Both the position numbers and the translations under genes were made by a program. Positions 50,254 to 59,356 of a stretch of DNA of 64,000 bases are shown one piece after another. The stretch is from Flavobacterium macrobrachii (GTDB lineage: Bacteria; Bacteroidota; Bacteroidia; Flavobacteriales; Flavobacteriaceae), in assembly GCF_014486675.1 (NCBI RefSeq), contig NZ_JACTAC010000001.1, positions 62,001 to 126,000 on the forward strand, given 5' to 3'. Numbering within the stretch: the first letter of the stretch is position 1; each line of letters opens with the position of its first letter. A model generated the notes under the pieces. It worked only from the letters and a program-made list of their open reading frames with translations, was not told the DNA's origin and did not search any database.

Positions 50254-51582
50254 ATGAATAAGTTTACTCAAAATATAGTTGATGAAATAATCGACCAGTA
50301 CATGTTTGCTGATGATACAAAACGCCCATGGATTATTGGTTTTAGCGGAGGGAAAGATTCAACAGTAATGCTTCAATTAGTTTGGGAAGCATTAACACAA
50401 ATAAAAGATTTTCATGGTGTTGTTGGAAGGGATATTTATGTAGTTTGTAATGATACTATGGTTGAAAATCCTGTGATAACCGAATATGTATATAGGGTTT
50501 TAGATAAAATTTCAGAAGCTGCTAGAGACCAAAATTTACCAATACAAGTTATAAAGACATTACCTAGATTAGAAGACTCTTTTTGGGTTAATTTAATAGG
50601 TAAGGGCTATCCTGCTCCAAATAATGCCTTTAGATGGTGTACTGAGAGATTAAAAATCAAACCAACTTCACGATTTATCCTTGAACAGTTAGACGAATTT
50701 GGAGAAGCCATAATACTAATTGGAACTCGTTCTAGCGAAAGTGCAAGTAGAGCTAAATCAATGAAAAAACATGCTATTAAAGGTAAGAGATTAACAAAAC
50801 ATCCTACCCAAGCAAATACTTATATGTATGCACCAATTAGACATTTAATGCTAGAGCAGGTTTGGTATATAATTAACACAATGCCCTCGCCTTGGGGTGC
50901 TAGTAATGAAGAATTATTTCAAATATATTCAGATGCAAGTGCAGATGATTATGAGTGTCCAACTGTTGTTACTGATAAAGAACACAAATCTTGCGGGCAA
51001 AGTAGATTCGGTTGTTGGGTTTGTACCGTAGTAAAACAAGATAAGTCAATGTCTGCCTTAATTGATAATGGATTGACTTGGCTAAAGCCGTTGCTAACTT
51101 TAAGAAATGAACTAGCAGAGGAGAGAAATATTATTGAAAACAGAATGCCACAAAGAAGAAATGGTACAGATGCCATTAATGGTATGGGACCATATTATCC
51201 TAAATATAGAGCATCAGTACTTGAAAGACTTCTGAAAACTCAAAGAGAAGTACAAAAAGAGAAACCTCATGTTGAATTAATTACCAATCAGGAGTTAATT
51301 GCTATTCAAACAATTTGGTATAGGGATTTTGTTTTCGGTCAGAAAGTTTCAGATATTTACAAGAACGCATATAAAACAGATTTGGATATGAATAACCAAA
51401 ATGAAAAAAGAGAAAAAGAGCTAGAATTACTTAAAAAAACATGTGAAAATAGTCCACAAGATTTTGAGTTAATACAAGAACTTTTAACTCTACAAAAAAA
51501 TAAGTCATTATTAAATAGAAAAAGAGGACTTAAAGACGATATTGAAACAAGAATTGAAGAATATCTAAAAAAAGAGCAATAG
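50254..51582 (+). CDS. dndC: DndC, phosphorothioation sulfurtransferase (PAPS-reductase-like)
   Basis: 442 residues from ATG 50254 (MNKFTQNIVDEI); a GTG 11 codons earlier is less likely. PP-loop SGGKDST (about 31-37) binds ATP to activate the DNA backbone phosphate. Cysteines at about 129 (RWCTERLKIKP), 235, 247, 254 and 257 (CGQSRFGCWVC) are the candidates for the 4Fe-4S cluster and sulfur carrier; the last three match the DndC cluster pattern. DndC inserts sulfur with DndA or IscS, DndD and DndE. No dndA in the element; a chromosomal cysteine desulfurase is presumed. The next gene is 2 nt away. Confidence 0.9.
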   Translation: MNKFTQNIVDEIIDQYMFADDTKRPWIIGFSGGKDSTVMLQLVWEALTQIKDFHGVVGRDIYVVCNDTMVENPVITEYVYRVLDKISEAARDQNLPIQVIKTLPRLEDSFWVNLIGKGYPAPNNAFRWCTERLKIKPTSRFILEQLDEFGEAIILIGTRSSESASRAKSMKKHAIKGKRLTKHPTQANTYMYAPIRHLMLEQVWYIINTMPSPWGASNEELFQIYSDASADDYECPTVVTDKEHKSCGQSRFGCWVCTVVKQDKSMSALIDNGLTWLKPLLTLRNELAEERNIIENRMPQRRNGTDAINGMGPYYPKYRASVLERLLKTQREVQKEKPHVELITNQELIAIQTIWYRDFVFGQKVSDIYKNAYKTDLDMNNQNEKREKELELLKKTCENSPQDFELIQELLTLQKNKSLLNRKRGLKDDIETRIEEYLKKEQ

Positions 51583-51584
51583 AT

Positions 51585-53702
51585 ATGTTCATTAAAGAAA
51601 TTGAGTTAAATAATTTCAGGATATATAAGGGAAGTAACAAAATAAATCTTCTGCCTGAAAAGGATAAAAACATTATTGTTGTTAGTGGTAAAAATGGATT
51701 TGGAAAGACAACTTTTCTAATGTCATTGGTTTGGTGTTTATACGGCAAACAAATGGAAAAAGTAGATGAGTTGTATCAGAAAGAAATTGCCGACAAAGGA
51801 GGTTATGGAAAATACATAGGTAATAGTTTAAATCGTCTTGCAAAAGTTGAAGGAGAAACGAAATTTTCTGTTTCTGTAACTTTTAGAGATGTTAAAATTC
51901 CTGAAATTACATGTAATGAAATAAAAATCACGAGAACTTATGACATTGTTACAAGTGCAAGTGATAAAGTCGAAGTCTTGATTGATGGTTTTCAGAATGA
52001 ATTGATTCAAGATTTAACAACTGATGGCAAACAAGACGGTGAAGAGATATTTATTAGGGACTTTATTTTACCAATAGAAATTGCAAAATTTTTCTTTTTT
52101 GATGCTGAAAAGATAGTTTCACTCGCTGAAATCAATTCTCCCGAGCAAAGAAGATTATTGAGTAAAGCTTACACGGAAGTTTTAGGTATCAAAAAGTATG
52201 AAGATTTAAAAGAGCAATTAGAAAATATTCAGGATGAATATAGAAAGAAGTTTGCTAAACCTCAAGAGAGAACAGAGTTCAATCAGATTATTGCTGACAT
52301 CGATAATCGACAAATAAATATTGATGAAGTTGAATTACAGATTCAACAACTTAATCAAGAAAAAATTGAAAAGCAAAGCAATTCAAATGAAATTCAAATG
52401 AAGCTAATTCAAGAGGGTAATATGATGACTCTTGAACAACTAAACGAGCTTAAAGAATTTGAAAATACGCTAAATGGAAAAATTGGAGATTTACAAAATG
52501 ATTTAAAAGAATTATTTGATTTAATACCATTTGGATTAGCAGGAGAAACACTTATGGATATATCTACTCAATTAGATGTTGAAAAAAGTTACAGAGAGAG
52601 TAAATATAAACAAGAAGATGTAGGAGATAAAACAAATAAAATTCTCAATGATATTGAAGCTCAAAAACGCAATTTTTCGGGTGTAATACCAACTGATATA
52701 AGAGATTTTTATGAAAACCAAATAAAATTTTTAGTAAAAAAATATTTTTATTCAGATTTACCTGAATTAGAAACAAACTTTAATGCTTTACATGATTTTT
52801 CTGATGTTGAAACTAATGAATTAAATTCATTAATCAATAACCTAAAACATACCTTTAAAGATGTATTTACAAAATTGAATGATGAATATACTCGTTCTAA
52901 AAGCGATTTAGATTCTATAAGAAGAAAAATTAGAGCAGCAGAAAAAGATGCTGAAGATGAATATATAGCAAATTTAAGGTCTGAAAAAGAAAGACTTGAT
53001 AAAAGAATTTTTTCTATTGACAAAGACATTTACGATTTAGGGGAAAGAATAGGAGGTTTTAAAAATGAAATTAAAACTTTGAAACAAAGACAAGAAGAGT
53101 TGAGAAAAAAGATTGATGATTCAAGAAGATACTCTGAAAAAGATAAAAAAACCCAAGAATTAATTTCTAAACTCAAAGAATTCATTAAAGAATTTAAAGT
53201 TACAACTAAAAAGAAGTTGGAAGAAAATATATTGAATGAATTAAATACATTAATGCACAAAAAAGGATTTATTAAAAATGTTGTTGTAGATATTAATCAA
53301 GCAGGAGATGATGTTGATATAAATTTATTTAATTCTAGGGGAGAAAAAATTGATAAAGGTTCTCTTTCAATGGGAGAAAGACAGATGTATGCTTCAGCTC
53401 TTTTAAAAGCTTTAGTTGATGAATCTGATATTGAATTCCCTGTATTTATAGATTCTCCAATGCAGAAATTTGATAAAGAACATGCTGAAAATGTAATCAA
53501 AGAGTTTTATCCAAATGTTTCCAAGCAAGTAGTTATTTTTCCACTTATTCATAAAGAATTGACAGAAAGTGAATTTGAATTATTAAAACCAAATATTAGT
53601 AAATCATATATTATACAAAATTTCAGTACAGACGCATCAAAATTTGTTGAGTCAACTCCTGAAAATTTAATTAAAACATACAACGATTTATATGCAAATT
53701 AA
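51585..53702 (+). CDS. dndD: DndD, SMC-like ATPase of the phosphorothioation complex
   Basis: 705 residues. N-terminal Walker A GKNGFGKTT (about 35-43), a long coiled coil (about 200-550) broken by a hinge region near 330-380, and the C-terminal ABC signature SMGERQ (about 594) with Walker B/D-loop FPVFIDSPM (about 619). It is the Rad50/SMC-type ATPase that supplies DNA nicking and energy to the Dnd complex. FFFDAEKI near residue 166 is typical of DndD. Overlaps the downstream dndE-HerA gene by 11 nt. Confidence 0.9.
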   Translation: MFIKEIELNNFRIYKGSNKINLLPEKDKNIIVVSGKNGFGKTTFLMSLVWCLYGKQMEKVDELYQKEIADKGGYGKYIGNSLNRLAKVEGETKFSVSVTFRDVKIPEITCNEIKITRTYDIVTSASDKVEVLIDGFQNELIQDLTTDGKQDGEEIFIRDFILPIEIAKFFFFDAEKIVSLAEINSPEQRRLLSKAYTEVLGIKKYEDLKEQLENIQDEYRKKFAKPQERTEFNQIIADIDNRQINIDEVELQIQQLNQEKIEKQSNSNEIQMKLIQEGNMMTLEQLNELKEFENTLNGKIGDLQNDLKELFDLIPFGLAGETLMDISTQLDVEKSYRESKYKQEDVGDKTNKILNDIEAQKRNFSGVIPTDIRDFYENQIKFLVKKYFYSDLPELETNFNALHDFSDVETNELNSLINNLKHTFKDVFTKLNDEYTRSKSDLDSIRRKIRAAEKDAEDEYIANLRSEKERLDKRIFSIDKDIYDLGERIGGFKNEIKTLKQRQEELRKKIDDSRRYSEKDKKTQELISKLKEFIKEFKVTTKKKLEENILNELNTLMHKKGFIKNVVVDINQAGDDVDINLFNSRGEKIDKGSLSMGERQMYASALLKALVDESDIEFPVFIDSPMQKFDKEHAENVIKEFYPNVSKQVVIFPLIHKELTESEFELLKPNISKSYIIQNFSTDASKFVESTPENLIKTYNDLYAN

Positions 53703-55269
53703 TATAAGGACATCAGAAGCTAATCAAGAGATAGTTAGAAAAATAACATCCAAATTACCAGTTGGCACTAAAGAAAATGTTATTGCTAGAATAGCTCTAG
53801 GATATTCTCTTCAAAATGGTAAAAGATTTACAGTATCAGAATTTAATATTTACGATTCAAAAGGTAAGGAATATAAAGATCACATATTGTTTGATGCAAA
53901 ATATAGAGATTTTTACATTGCTTTAATTTGTCAATACTATGGGATTTATAAAACGCATGAGAATATTCCAAAGTATATAAAGCTTCATATCGACCATGGA
54001 TTAGAGTTAATGGATACTTTATTTGAGAATAATAACAATTACACTTTTTTAGATTTTTTAATTGAACATTTAGACAAAGGTATTTCAATGTTAGATACCG
54101 TAAAAGTAAGTCTTGATGCAGTTAAAAATAACAATCAAGGAATTGAGAAGAGTTATTTTTCTGAACCAATTAAGATTCTCATTGGTAATAAACTTGAAAA
54201 TAAAAATGAAGAGATAGAATTAAATTTTAATAACACATCTCTTTACAACAACAATCATATAGCTGTTGCAGGTAGTTCAGGAACGGGTAAGACCCAATTT
54301 GCGCTACAATTATTAAAAGAAATTTCAGAAAAATCAAATCACCATGTAAACTTTATTTACCTAGATTTTAAAGGATTAAAAGATGATGATTTGATTGAAA
54401 TGCAACCATTTTTTGATAAGACAAAAGCTAAGTTCATTGACGCTCCAAAAACCGCATTTCCAGTAAATCCACTATCTTTTATTGACAGTATAAACGAGGT
54501 CAATAAGCAAATGGGAATAGATAAATTTGTTGATATTATTTGTAAATATTCAAATATTGGAATTAAACAAAGAGGAAAATTAAGAGAAGCAACATATGAA
54601 GCATTTTTAACGAAGAAGCCAGGTGAATATCCAAACTTTTCCGAAATTAATGAGCAGTTATTAGAATTAGTAGGAGATAAACGTGATACGTTGACTGAGA
54701 TTATTGATGAATTAAGTAGATACAACGTTTTTGAGGATAATAAGAAATTAGGTAATTTTTTAAATCAAAATATTTATTTATCATTATCAGGGGATTTATC
54801 TAATTCTGTAAGGTTCACTTCACTTTTTTTAATAATAAATTACATTTACAATGTATTTATGAACATGGAAAACACACCGAATGACAATGGGTATAGGTCT
54901 ATGAGATATGTTTTGTTGATTGATGAAGCTCATGTGATTTTCAAAGAAAAAAAGTATCAAGAAATTTTAGAAAAAATTTTAAGAGAGATTCGTTCAAAAG
55001 GTGTTTCAGTCGTGCTCTTGTCTCAAGGAATTGAGGAGTTTAATCAACCAACATTTGATTTTTCAAGCAATTGTGAAATCTCATTTTTATTAAATGTCAA
55101 AGATAAAAACAATGCAAAAGCTATAAATAAATTTTTAGGTTTTAGTGAAAAAGATGGAATTAAAGCATACAGAAGTTTAGAAAAGATACAAAAAGGTCAA
55201 TCAATTTCTAATATAAAAGAATTTCCTAAAGGAGAATTATTTGAAATAAAACAATTTTACAATAGTTAG
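53692..55269 (+). CDS. DndE domain fused to a HerA/FtsK-type ATPase
   Basis: 525 residues. N-terminal DndE-like domain (about 1-115): TKENVIARIALGYSL, DSKGKEYKDHILFDAKYRDFYIAL and IKLHIDHGLELM fit the phosphorothioation protein DndE, normally about 110-130 residues and free-standing. A linker (about 116-160) leads to an ATPase with Walker A GSSGTGKT (194-201), Walker B VLLIDEAH (407-414) and SQ (444-445), an arrangement of the HerA/FtsK translocases. Overlaps dndD by 11 nt. It may couple nick recognition to DNA movement, or replace the missing restriction module; both are inference. Confidence 0.85.
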   Translation: MQINIRTSEANQEIVRKITSKLPVGTKENVIARIALGYSLQNGKRFTVSEFNIYDSKGKEYKDHILFDAKYRDFYIALICQYYGIYKTHENIPKYIKLHIDHGLELMDTLFENNNNYTFLDFLIEHLDKGISMLDTVKVSLDAVKNNNQGIEKSYFSEPIKILIGNKLENKNEEIELNFNNTSLYNNNHIAVAGSSGTGKTQFALQLLKEISEKSNHHVNFIYLDFKGLKDDDLIEMQPFFDKTKAKFIDAPKTAFPVNPLSFIDSINEVNKQMGIDKFVDIICKYSNIGIKQRGKLREATYEAFLTKKPGEYPNFSEINEQLLELVGDKRDTLTEIIDELSRYNVFEDNKKLGNFLNQNIYLSLSGDLSNSVRFTSLFLIINYIYNVFMNMENTPNDNGYRSMRYVLLIDEAHVIFKEKKYQEILEKILREIRSKGVSVVLLSQGIEEFNQPTFDFSSNCEISFLLNVKDKNNAKAINKFLGFSEKDGIKAYRSLEKIQKGQSISNIKEFPKGELFEIKQFYNS

Positions 55270-55274
55270 TTAAC

Positions 55275-55775
55275 ATGGAGAATGCCAAAGTACCTCATTT
55301 TTTTAAAGAAATTAAAGAAAGAATGAAATTACAATTTTATCCTTTCAATGATTTATATTTAACTTATCTTGTTTTTTTTGTATTACTCATAGGCGGTATT
55401 GGAATTTGGGTTTCAATTTTTCAAGAGTTTAATAAAGATGTAGCAAATTATACAAATGTTGTTTTGAATATGGGTACTTATTATTTAGCATTAATAACAA
55501 CTTCATATATTGATATTACTACAAATGATAAAATTGTAAACAAGAAAAGTTTACAGGTATATTCTTTTATCTTTTTATTTATTGTAGCTTCAATTTTTGT
55601 CTCTTCATTTTTTCTAATAGATAAATATTCACTTTTATTATCATCAATAGGAATAATATTAGGATTATTTATTTGGCATCTTGCAAATTGTGAAAATGAA
55701 AAATTTAATGACGAAAGTTATAGTGCTAAAATTAGAGCTGGAGCAAAAAACACTCATGGTAAAGGCTGGAAATAA
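55275..55775 (+). CDS. Four-helix membrane protein of the Dnd operon, unknown family
   Basis: 166 residues. Four predicted membrane helices at about 26-46, 58-78, 95-115 and 117-137, with a Lys-rich cytoplasmic N-terminus (FKEIKERMKLQF) and a basic tail ending THGKGWK. Starts 5 nt after the dndE-HerA stop and overlaps the dndB start by 1 nt, so it is an integral part of the operon. No known Dnd component is a membrane protein of this kind. Options include an effector acting on the membrane, or an anchor for the HerA ATPase. No family recognised. Confidence 0.7.
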   Translation: MENAKVPHFFKEIKERMKLQFYPFNDLYLTYLVFFVLLIGGIGIWVSIFQEFNKDVANYTNVVLNMGTYYLALITTSYIDITTNDKIVNKKSLQVYSFIFLFIVASIFVSSFFLIDKYSLLLSSIGIILGLFIWHLANCENEKFNDESYSAKIRAGAKNTHGKGWK

Positions 55776-57115
55776 TGAATAATCTAATTAATAATAAAAT
55801 TATAGGTTTCCCAATTTTTCAAAATCAACAAGATTTTATTGTGGGAAAATTTAGCATATCTCAAATTTTCAAATTCACTAGATATACTTCACGAATTTTA
55901 AATTCTTTTGATGAGGAGGGAAAACCATTATATAATAATGAAATTCAGAGAGAGATTGAAAATCCAAGAGCAAATAAGATAGCTGATTTTTTAATTGAAG
56001 ACCCAGAAGCAACATTTCCAACAAATATAGTTTTGCACATTCCTAAAGAAGCAATCGAAGAGCAGAAAGAACATCAAAACTTTGTTGAAATTAAAATAAA
56101 GCAACAAGTTTTTGAAGAATTAAATAAAGCAAATGGGGATATTTACATTACAGTTATTGATGGACAACATAGGGTTAGAGGGATTGAGATTGCATTAAAA
56201 AGAATAAAAGATGAAATTAACAACTTAATTAGTGATATAAATAAATATCCCTCTAAAATCGATTTACAGGAGAAACTAGCATTTAAAAAGCAAAGATTAT
56301 CCGATTTAGAAAAAATAGAGTTAGTTGTTTCTTTTTTTATAGATAAAACAATTGAGTATCAAGCAATGATTTTTTCAACTATAAATAGAACTCAAAAAAG
56401 AGTTTCTCAAAGTTTGGTATATGATTTGTTCGGTTTAGATTTAGACGATACTCCCCAAAAAACAGCAATTCAAGCTATTATTGCTTTGAATGGTCATAAG
56501 ACCTCTCCATTTTACAATAGAATAAAATTTTATGGTGGGGATTATTCTAATGACTATAGTCCACCATTATCTCAAGCTACAATGGCAAAATCTATAGTAA
56601 ATTTAATTTCAGAAAATCTCAGAGAATCAGAAAGGGATAGAAACAGAAAAAGGAATGAACTAAAAACCAGAACTCCTGGGTCAAATAAATTCTTGCCATT
56701 TAGAAAATACTATGCTAATAATCAAGATGAGTATATTTCTGATATTATGTTTTATTATTTCAATTGTGTAAAGTCAACCTTTAAAAATGAGCAAGGAACT
56801 TCATATTGGGAATTTAGGGATTCAACTCTAAAACCAACAAATATTTTACAAACAACAGTTGGTTATGAGGCATTATTAAATATTTTAGTTGATATACTTG
56901 AAAAGGAAAAGTTAACAGAATTCAATGTAAATGTATTTACACCTTTCCTTGACAAATGTAAAAAAATAGATTTTGGAAACACTAACCTTTATACATTCAA
57001 TAATAGAGGGAAAAAGATATTATATTTAAGTATGAGTTTAGCTATTTGGGAAACAAATAAATTAGATTCTCAAGACAATAGATATAAAGAATTAATGGAG
57101 TTAATTAAAGTTTAA
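55775..57115 (+). CDS. dndB: DndB-like DGQHR-domain protein
   Basis: 446 residues. DGQHR motif VIDGQHRVRGIE (about 128-139), preceded by NPRANKIADFLIEDPEATFPTNIVL, typical of the DndB/DGQHR family, and followed by STINRTQKRVSQSLVYDLFGLD. DndB binds upstream of dnd genes and limits modification in canonical systems, where it is divergent from or ahead of dndC. Here it is the last gene of the operon, after the membrane protein (1-nt overlap ATAATGAAT). Its DNA-binding role is inferred by homology. A strong terminator follows. Confidence 0.85.
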   Translation: MNNLINNKIIGFPIFQNQQDFIVGKFSISQIFKFTRYTSRILNSFDEEGKPLYNNEIQREIENPRANKIADFLIEDPEATFPTNIVLHIPKEAIEEQKEHQNFVEIKIKQQVFEELNKANGDIYITVIDGQHRVRGIEIALKRIKDEINNLISDINKYPSKIDLQEKLAFKKQRLSDLEKIELVVSFFIDKTIEYQAMIFSTINRTQKRVSQSLVYDLFGLDLDDTPQKTAIQAIIALNGHKTSPFYNRIKFYGGDYSNDYSPPLSQATMAKSIVNLISENLRESERDRNRKRNELKTRTPGSNKFLPFRKYYANNQDEYISDIMFYYFNCVKSTFKNEQGTSYWEFRDSTLKPTNILQTTVGYEALLNILVDILEKEKLTEFNVNVFTPFLDKCKKIDFGNTNLYTFNNRGKKILYLSMSLAIWETNKLDSQDNRYKELMELIKV

Positions 57116-57131
57116 ATTAGTTATAAACGAA

Positions 57132-57162
57132 AGAGCCAAAATAGATGTTGGCTCTTTTTTTT
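57132..57162 (+). terminator. Rho-independent terminator of the Dnd operon
   Basis: AGAGCCAA (57132-57139), 8-nt loop, TTGGCTCT (57148-57155) and eight T. Ends the five-gene operon. Confidence 0.9.
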
Positions 57163-57308
57163 AGATAATATACTAGAGAGTTTATTTAAACCCATTTTAA
57201 CCAATTATTATTTTTTAAAAATATAGAATTGGGTTTTTACATTATTAAATCATAGAATCAAATAAAAAGACCAAAATCAAAACAAATTAAAAACAAATCG
57301 GCAGTTAA

Positions 57309-57403
57309 TTTATTATGTCCTTGTTATCTTATAATCGCTTTGGCTTATTTATCAATTTCGTTTGGCTTTAAAAGGGTATTCTATTTATTATGTACCTTGT
57401 TAT
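57309..57403. repeat. Short direct repeat in the Dnd/rep spacer
   Basis: TTTATTATGTCCTTGTTAT (57309-57327) recurs as TTTATTATGTACCTTGTTAT (57384-57403), with TTTGGCTT twice between them. The rest of the 57163-57410 gap is AT-rich with no gene. Iteron-like, next to rep, so a possible replication site. Confidence 0.45.
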
Positions 57404-57410
57404 ATTTACA

Positions 57411-58439
57411 TTAGGTATTTATATATCGAAAGTTACCCTTATTATATAACCTGTCTGTTTTCTTCCTTAATTCATACAAAATAATAGCCTTGTAATCCTT
57501 TTCGCTGATAATATGCGATTTGTATATATTCATTAAATCATTAAAAAATTTAGATTTATTGTTTGGCAAAACCATTTTATTAAAGTCTTTTATTGTGTTA
57601 TGTATTCCATTACTTTTCATAAATGAATAGAACCCCCACTTTATAAAATCATTTTTGGAAATTTTCGTTTTATTATTTTCATTGATTACTTCATTCTTTG
57701 AAATAGTATCGACAAATTTAATTGCATTCAGATATTTATAAAGTTCTTTTGGTAATTCATTCCAATTCGATTTTAATGAACTTAATTTGTGATATTTCAT
57801 TTTAAAAGTAGGAATACTAACTTTATTAATGTCTATTTCAAATCTTAGCATTAGATATTTACTGATAATTTTTTTATCCGTTTTGGTAAACTCTTTTTTG
57901 CCTAACATTTCAAGATATTTGTCATAAATTAACAAATCGTAATTAGTAAATCTAAAGTAGATACTGGTTACATTTTTATCATCTCTTTTAGCATTTCTAT
58001 ATTTTACAAAACAATCCAGTATGTCATTAGTAAATGATTTTAATAATAACGTAACACCAATTTCCAATTGGGTAACTTTAAACATTCTCCAGATTTCACC
58101 TTTTTTTAAACCAAGTTTACAACCCAGTATTTCTATACAATCAATAAATTCATAATAGTTTAGGTCTTTTCGAGAATTTTTATCAAAATACCATTTTCTA
58201 ACACTTCCGTTTATTGATAATGAATAAGTACCAGTTTTTAAATTTTCAGTCAATAGCATTCTTAAACTAAACATCCTTGATTTTTTAGTTATATTAGTCT
58301 GTAAATATCTATTTAATTCAAAATCAAGTTCTGTAAACTCTTCATCGTCAATTTCAATCTCTCTCCATTTAAAATTTTCCTTAATGAAGTCGGGATTAAA
58401 ATTTTCAGCCATTAATTTAATTTTATCTATCATATCCAT
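57411..58439 (-). CDS. Phage/plasmid II/X-type replication initiator (G2P-like)
   Basis: 342 residues (or 340 from the second Met, MIDKIKL, the usual family opening). The pattern SINGSVRKWYF ... YYEFIDCIEILGCKLGL ... VTQLEIGVTLLL ... FTNYDLLIYDKYLEM ... LMLRFEIDINKV fits the replication protein of filamentous phages and related plasmids, which nicks one strand to start rolling-circle replication. Remote similarity, so moderate confidence. It overlaps the small-protein gene upstream by 10 nt, and the excisionase-like gene is just before that, making a three-gene operon. Alternative: relaxase-like initiator. Confidence 0.55.
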   Translation of the reverse strand: MDMIDKIKLMAENFNPDFIKENFKWREIEIDDEEFTELDFELNRYLQTNITKKSRMFSLRMLLTENLKTGTYSLSINGSVRKWYFDKNSRKDLNYYEFIDCIEILGCKLGLKKGEIWRMFKVTQLEIGVTLLLKSFTNDILDCFVKYRNAKRDDKNVTSIYFRFTNYDLLIYDKYLEMLGKKEFTKTDKKIISKYLMLRFEIDINKVSIPTFKMKYHKLSSLKSNWNELPKELYKYLNAIKFVDTISKNEVINENNKTKISKNDFIKWGFYSFMKSNGIHNTIKDFNKMVLPNNKSKFFNDLMNIYKSHIISEKDYKAIILYELRKKTDRLYNKGNFRYINT

Positions 58440-58891
58440 GTATCCTTTAAGTGTTTTTCAAGTCTATTTAATTTTTCATAACTAAGATAATCCATACAAA
58501 TACGGTATCTATACTCATCATTTTTATGATATAAAAGCATATGTTTTGATTTAAAAAGTCTTCTTTTTCTAGGAGTAAAAATCAAATCAAGTTCTGTATG
58601 TAATAATTTCAAGCACTCTTCATATTCTTCCTCTGTTAATTCATTTTCTAAATATTCTTGATGGAACCAAAACTTTAATTTGCCCATAATTAATAAGACA
58701 CAAGAATTATCAAGTTCATTGTATATAGTCCATAGTCTTAATGAATACTTTTTTCTCTTCTTAACACTATTGTACAAATCAGCTTTAAAAAATGTTAAAT
58801 TTTTAGTGTCAGATGAGACATCTCTTATCCATTTTATTTTTTTGATTGGATAATAATTTTCACAACATAAGGCGGTATCATATATTATCAT
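58430..58891 (-). CDS. Small element protein, paralogue A (next to rep)
   Basis: 153 residues, no known family. Homologous to the 139-residue protein at 60993-61412: shared LYNS.KK...Y.L.L, G.L..W......, and LT.EEY..C..LL. The common core covers about residues 13-105. Rich in Lys, Tyr and Trp, no signal or membrane helix. Located between the excisionase-like gene (5 nt upstream) and rep (10-nt overlap), suggesting a role in replication or excision. It could be an ssDNA- or Rep-binding protein; this is inference. Confidence 0.6.
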   Translation of the reverse strand: MIIYDTALCCENYYPIKKIKWIRDVSSDTKNLTFFKADLYNSVKKRKKYSLRLWTIYNELDNSCVLLIMGKLKFWFHQEYLENELTEEEYEECLKLLHTELDLIFTPRKRRLFKSKHMLLYHKNDEYRYRICMDYLSYEKLNRLEKHLKDTWI

Positions 58892-58896
58892 GTTTT

Positions 58897-59166
58897 CTAT
58901 TTTTTAGTTAAAAATTTTTCAAGTTCACTTCTTCTGATTAGAATTTTTCCATTTCGGGTTTTCTGATTAGTGTTTAAACCTTTTCTTCTAAATCCATCAA
59001 TGATTTTTCTACTCAATCCGAACTCTACTTCTACATCAGAAATAGACATCCATTCTTTGTTAAATTCGGGACGATTTGATAGTTCCGTTAATAGCTTTTT
59101 AGTTTGGATTACAGTTTTAACTAGGTTGCTGTAAACTCTTCTTTCAATTTCAATTTTTGTTTTCAT
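58897..59166 (-). CDS. Excisionase-like helix-turn-helix protein
   Basis: 89 residues. The C-terminal half (about 40-87) has WMSISDVEVEFGLSRKIIDGFRRKGL ... RNGKILIRRSELEKFLTKK, the winged HTH_17/MerR-like fold of excisionases and plasmid regulators. A coiled coil-like N-terminal helix precedes it. First gene of the three-gene operon with small protein and rep. It may steer excision with the integrase or control rep. Upstream 59167-59300 is AT-rich and holds TTTAACA/TGTTAAA inverted repeats. Confidence 0.65.
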   Translation of the reverse strand: MKTKIEIERRVYSNLVKTVIQTKKLLTELSNRPEFNKEWMSISDVEVEFGLSRKIIDGFRRKGLNTNQKTRNGKILIRRSELEKFLTKK

Positions 59167-59300
59167 ATTTTAAAAAAATTTGCCGTTGTATAAATACATA
59201 ATACTCGGAAATCAATTTTTTTGTTTTGAAAAATGAATAATTTAACATTTTTATTTTGTTAAAAAATATAAACATCAGATAATCAGTATTTTGTATGAAT

Positions 59301-59328
59301 AAAAAAACGACCTGATTTTTTCAGGTCG
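59301..59328 (-). terminator. Rho-independent terminator
   Basis: On the minus strand CGACCTGA, 5-nt loop, TCAGGTCG then a T-run (complement of 59301-59307). It follows the lipoprotein gene that ends at 59357. Confidence 0.8.
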
Positions 59329-59356
59329 CTTTAATAAATTTTAATTTTTTACAATT

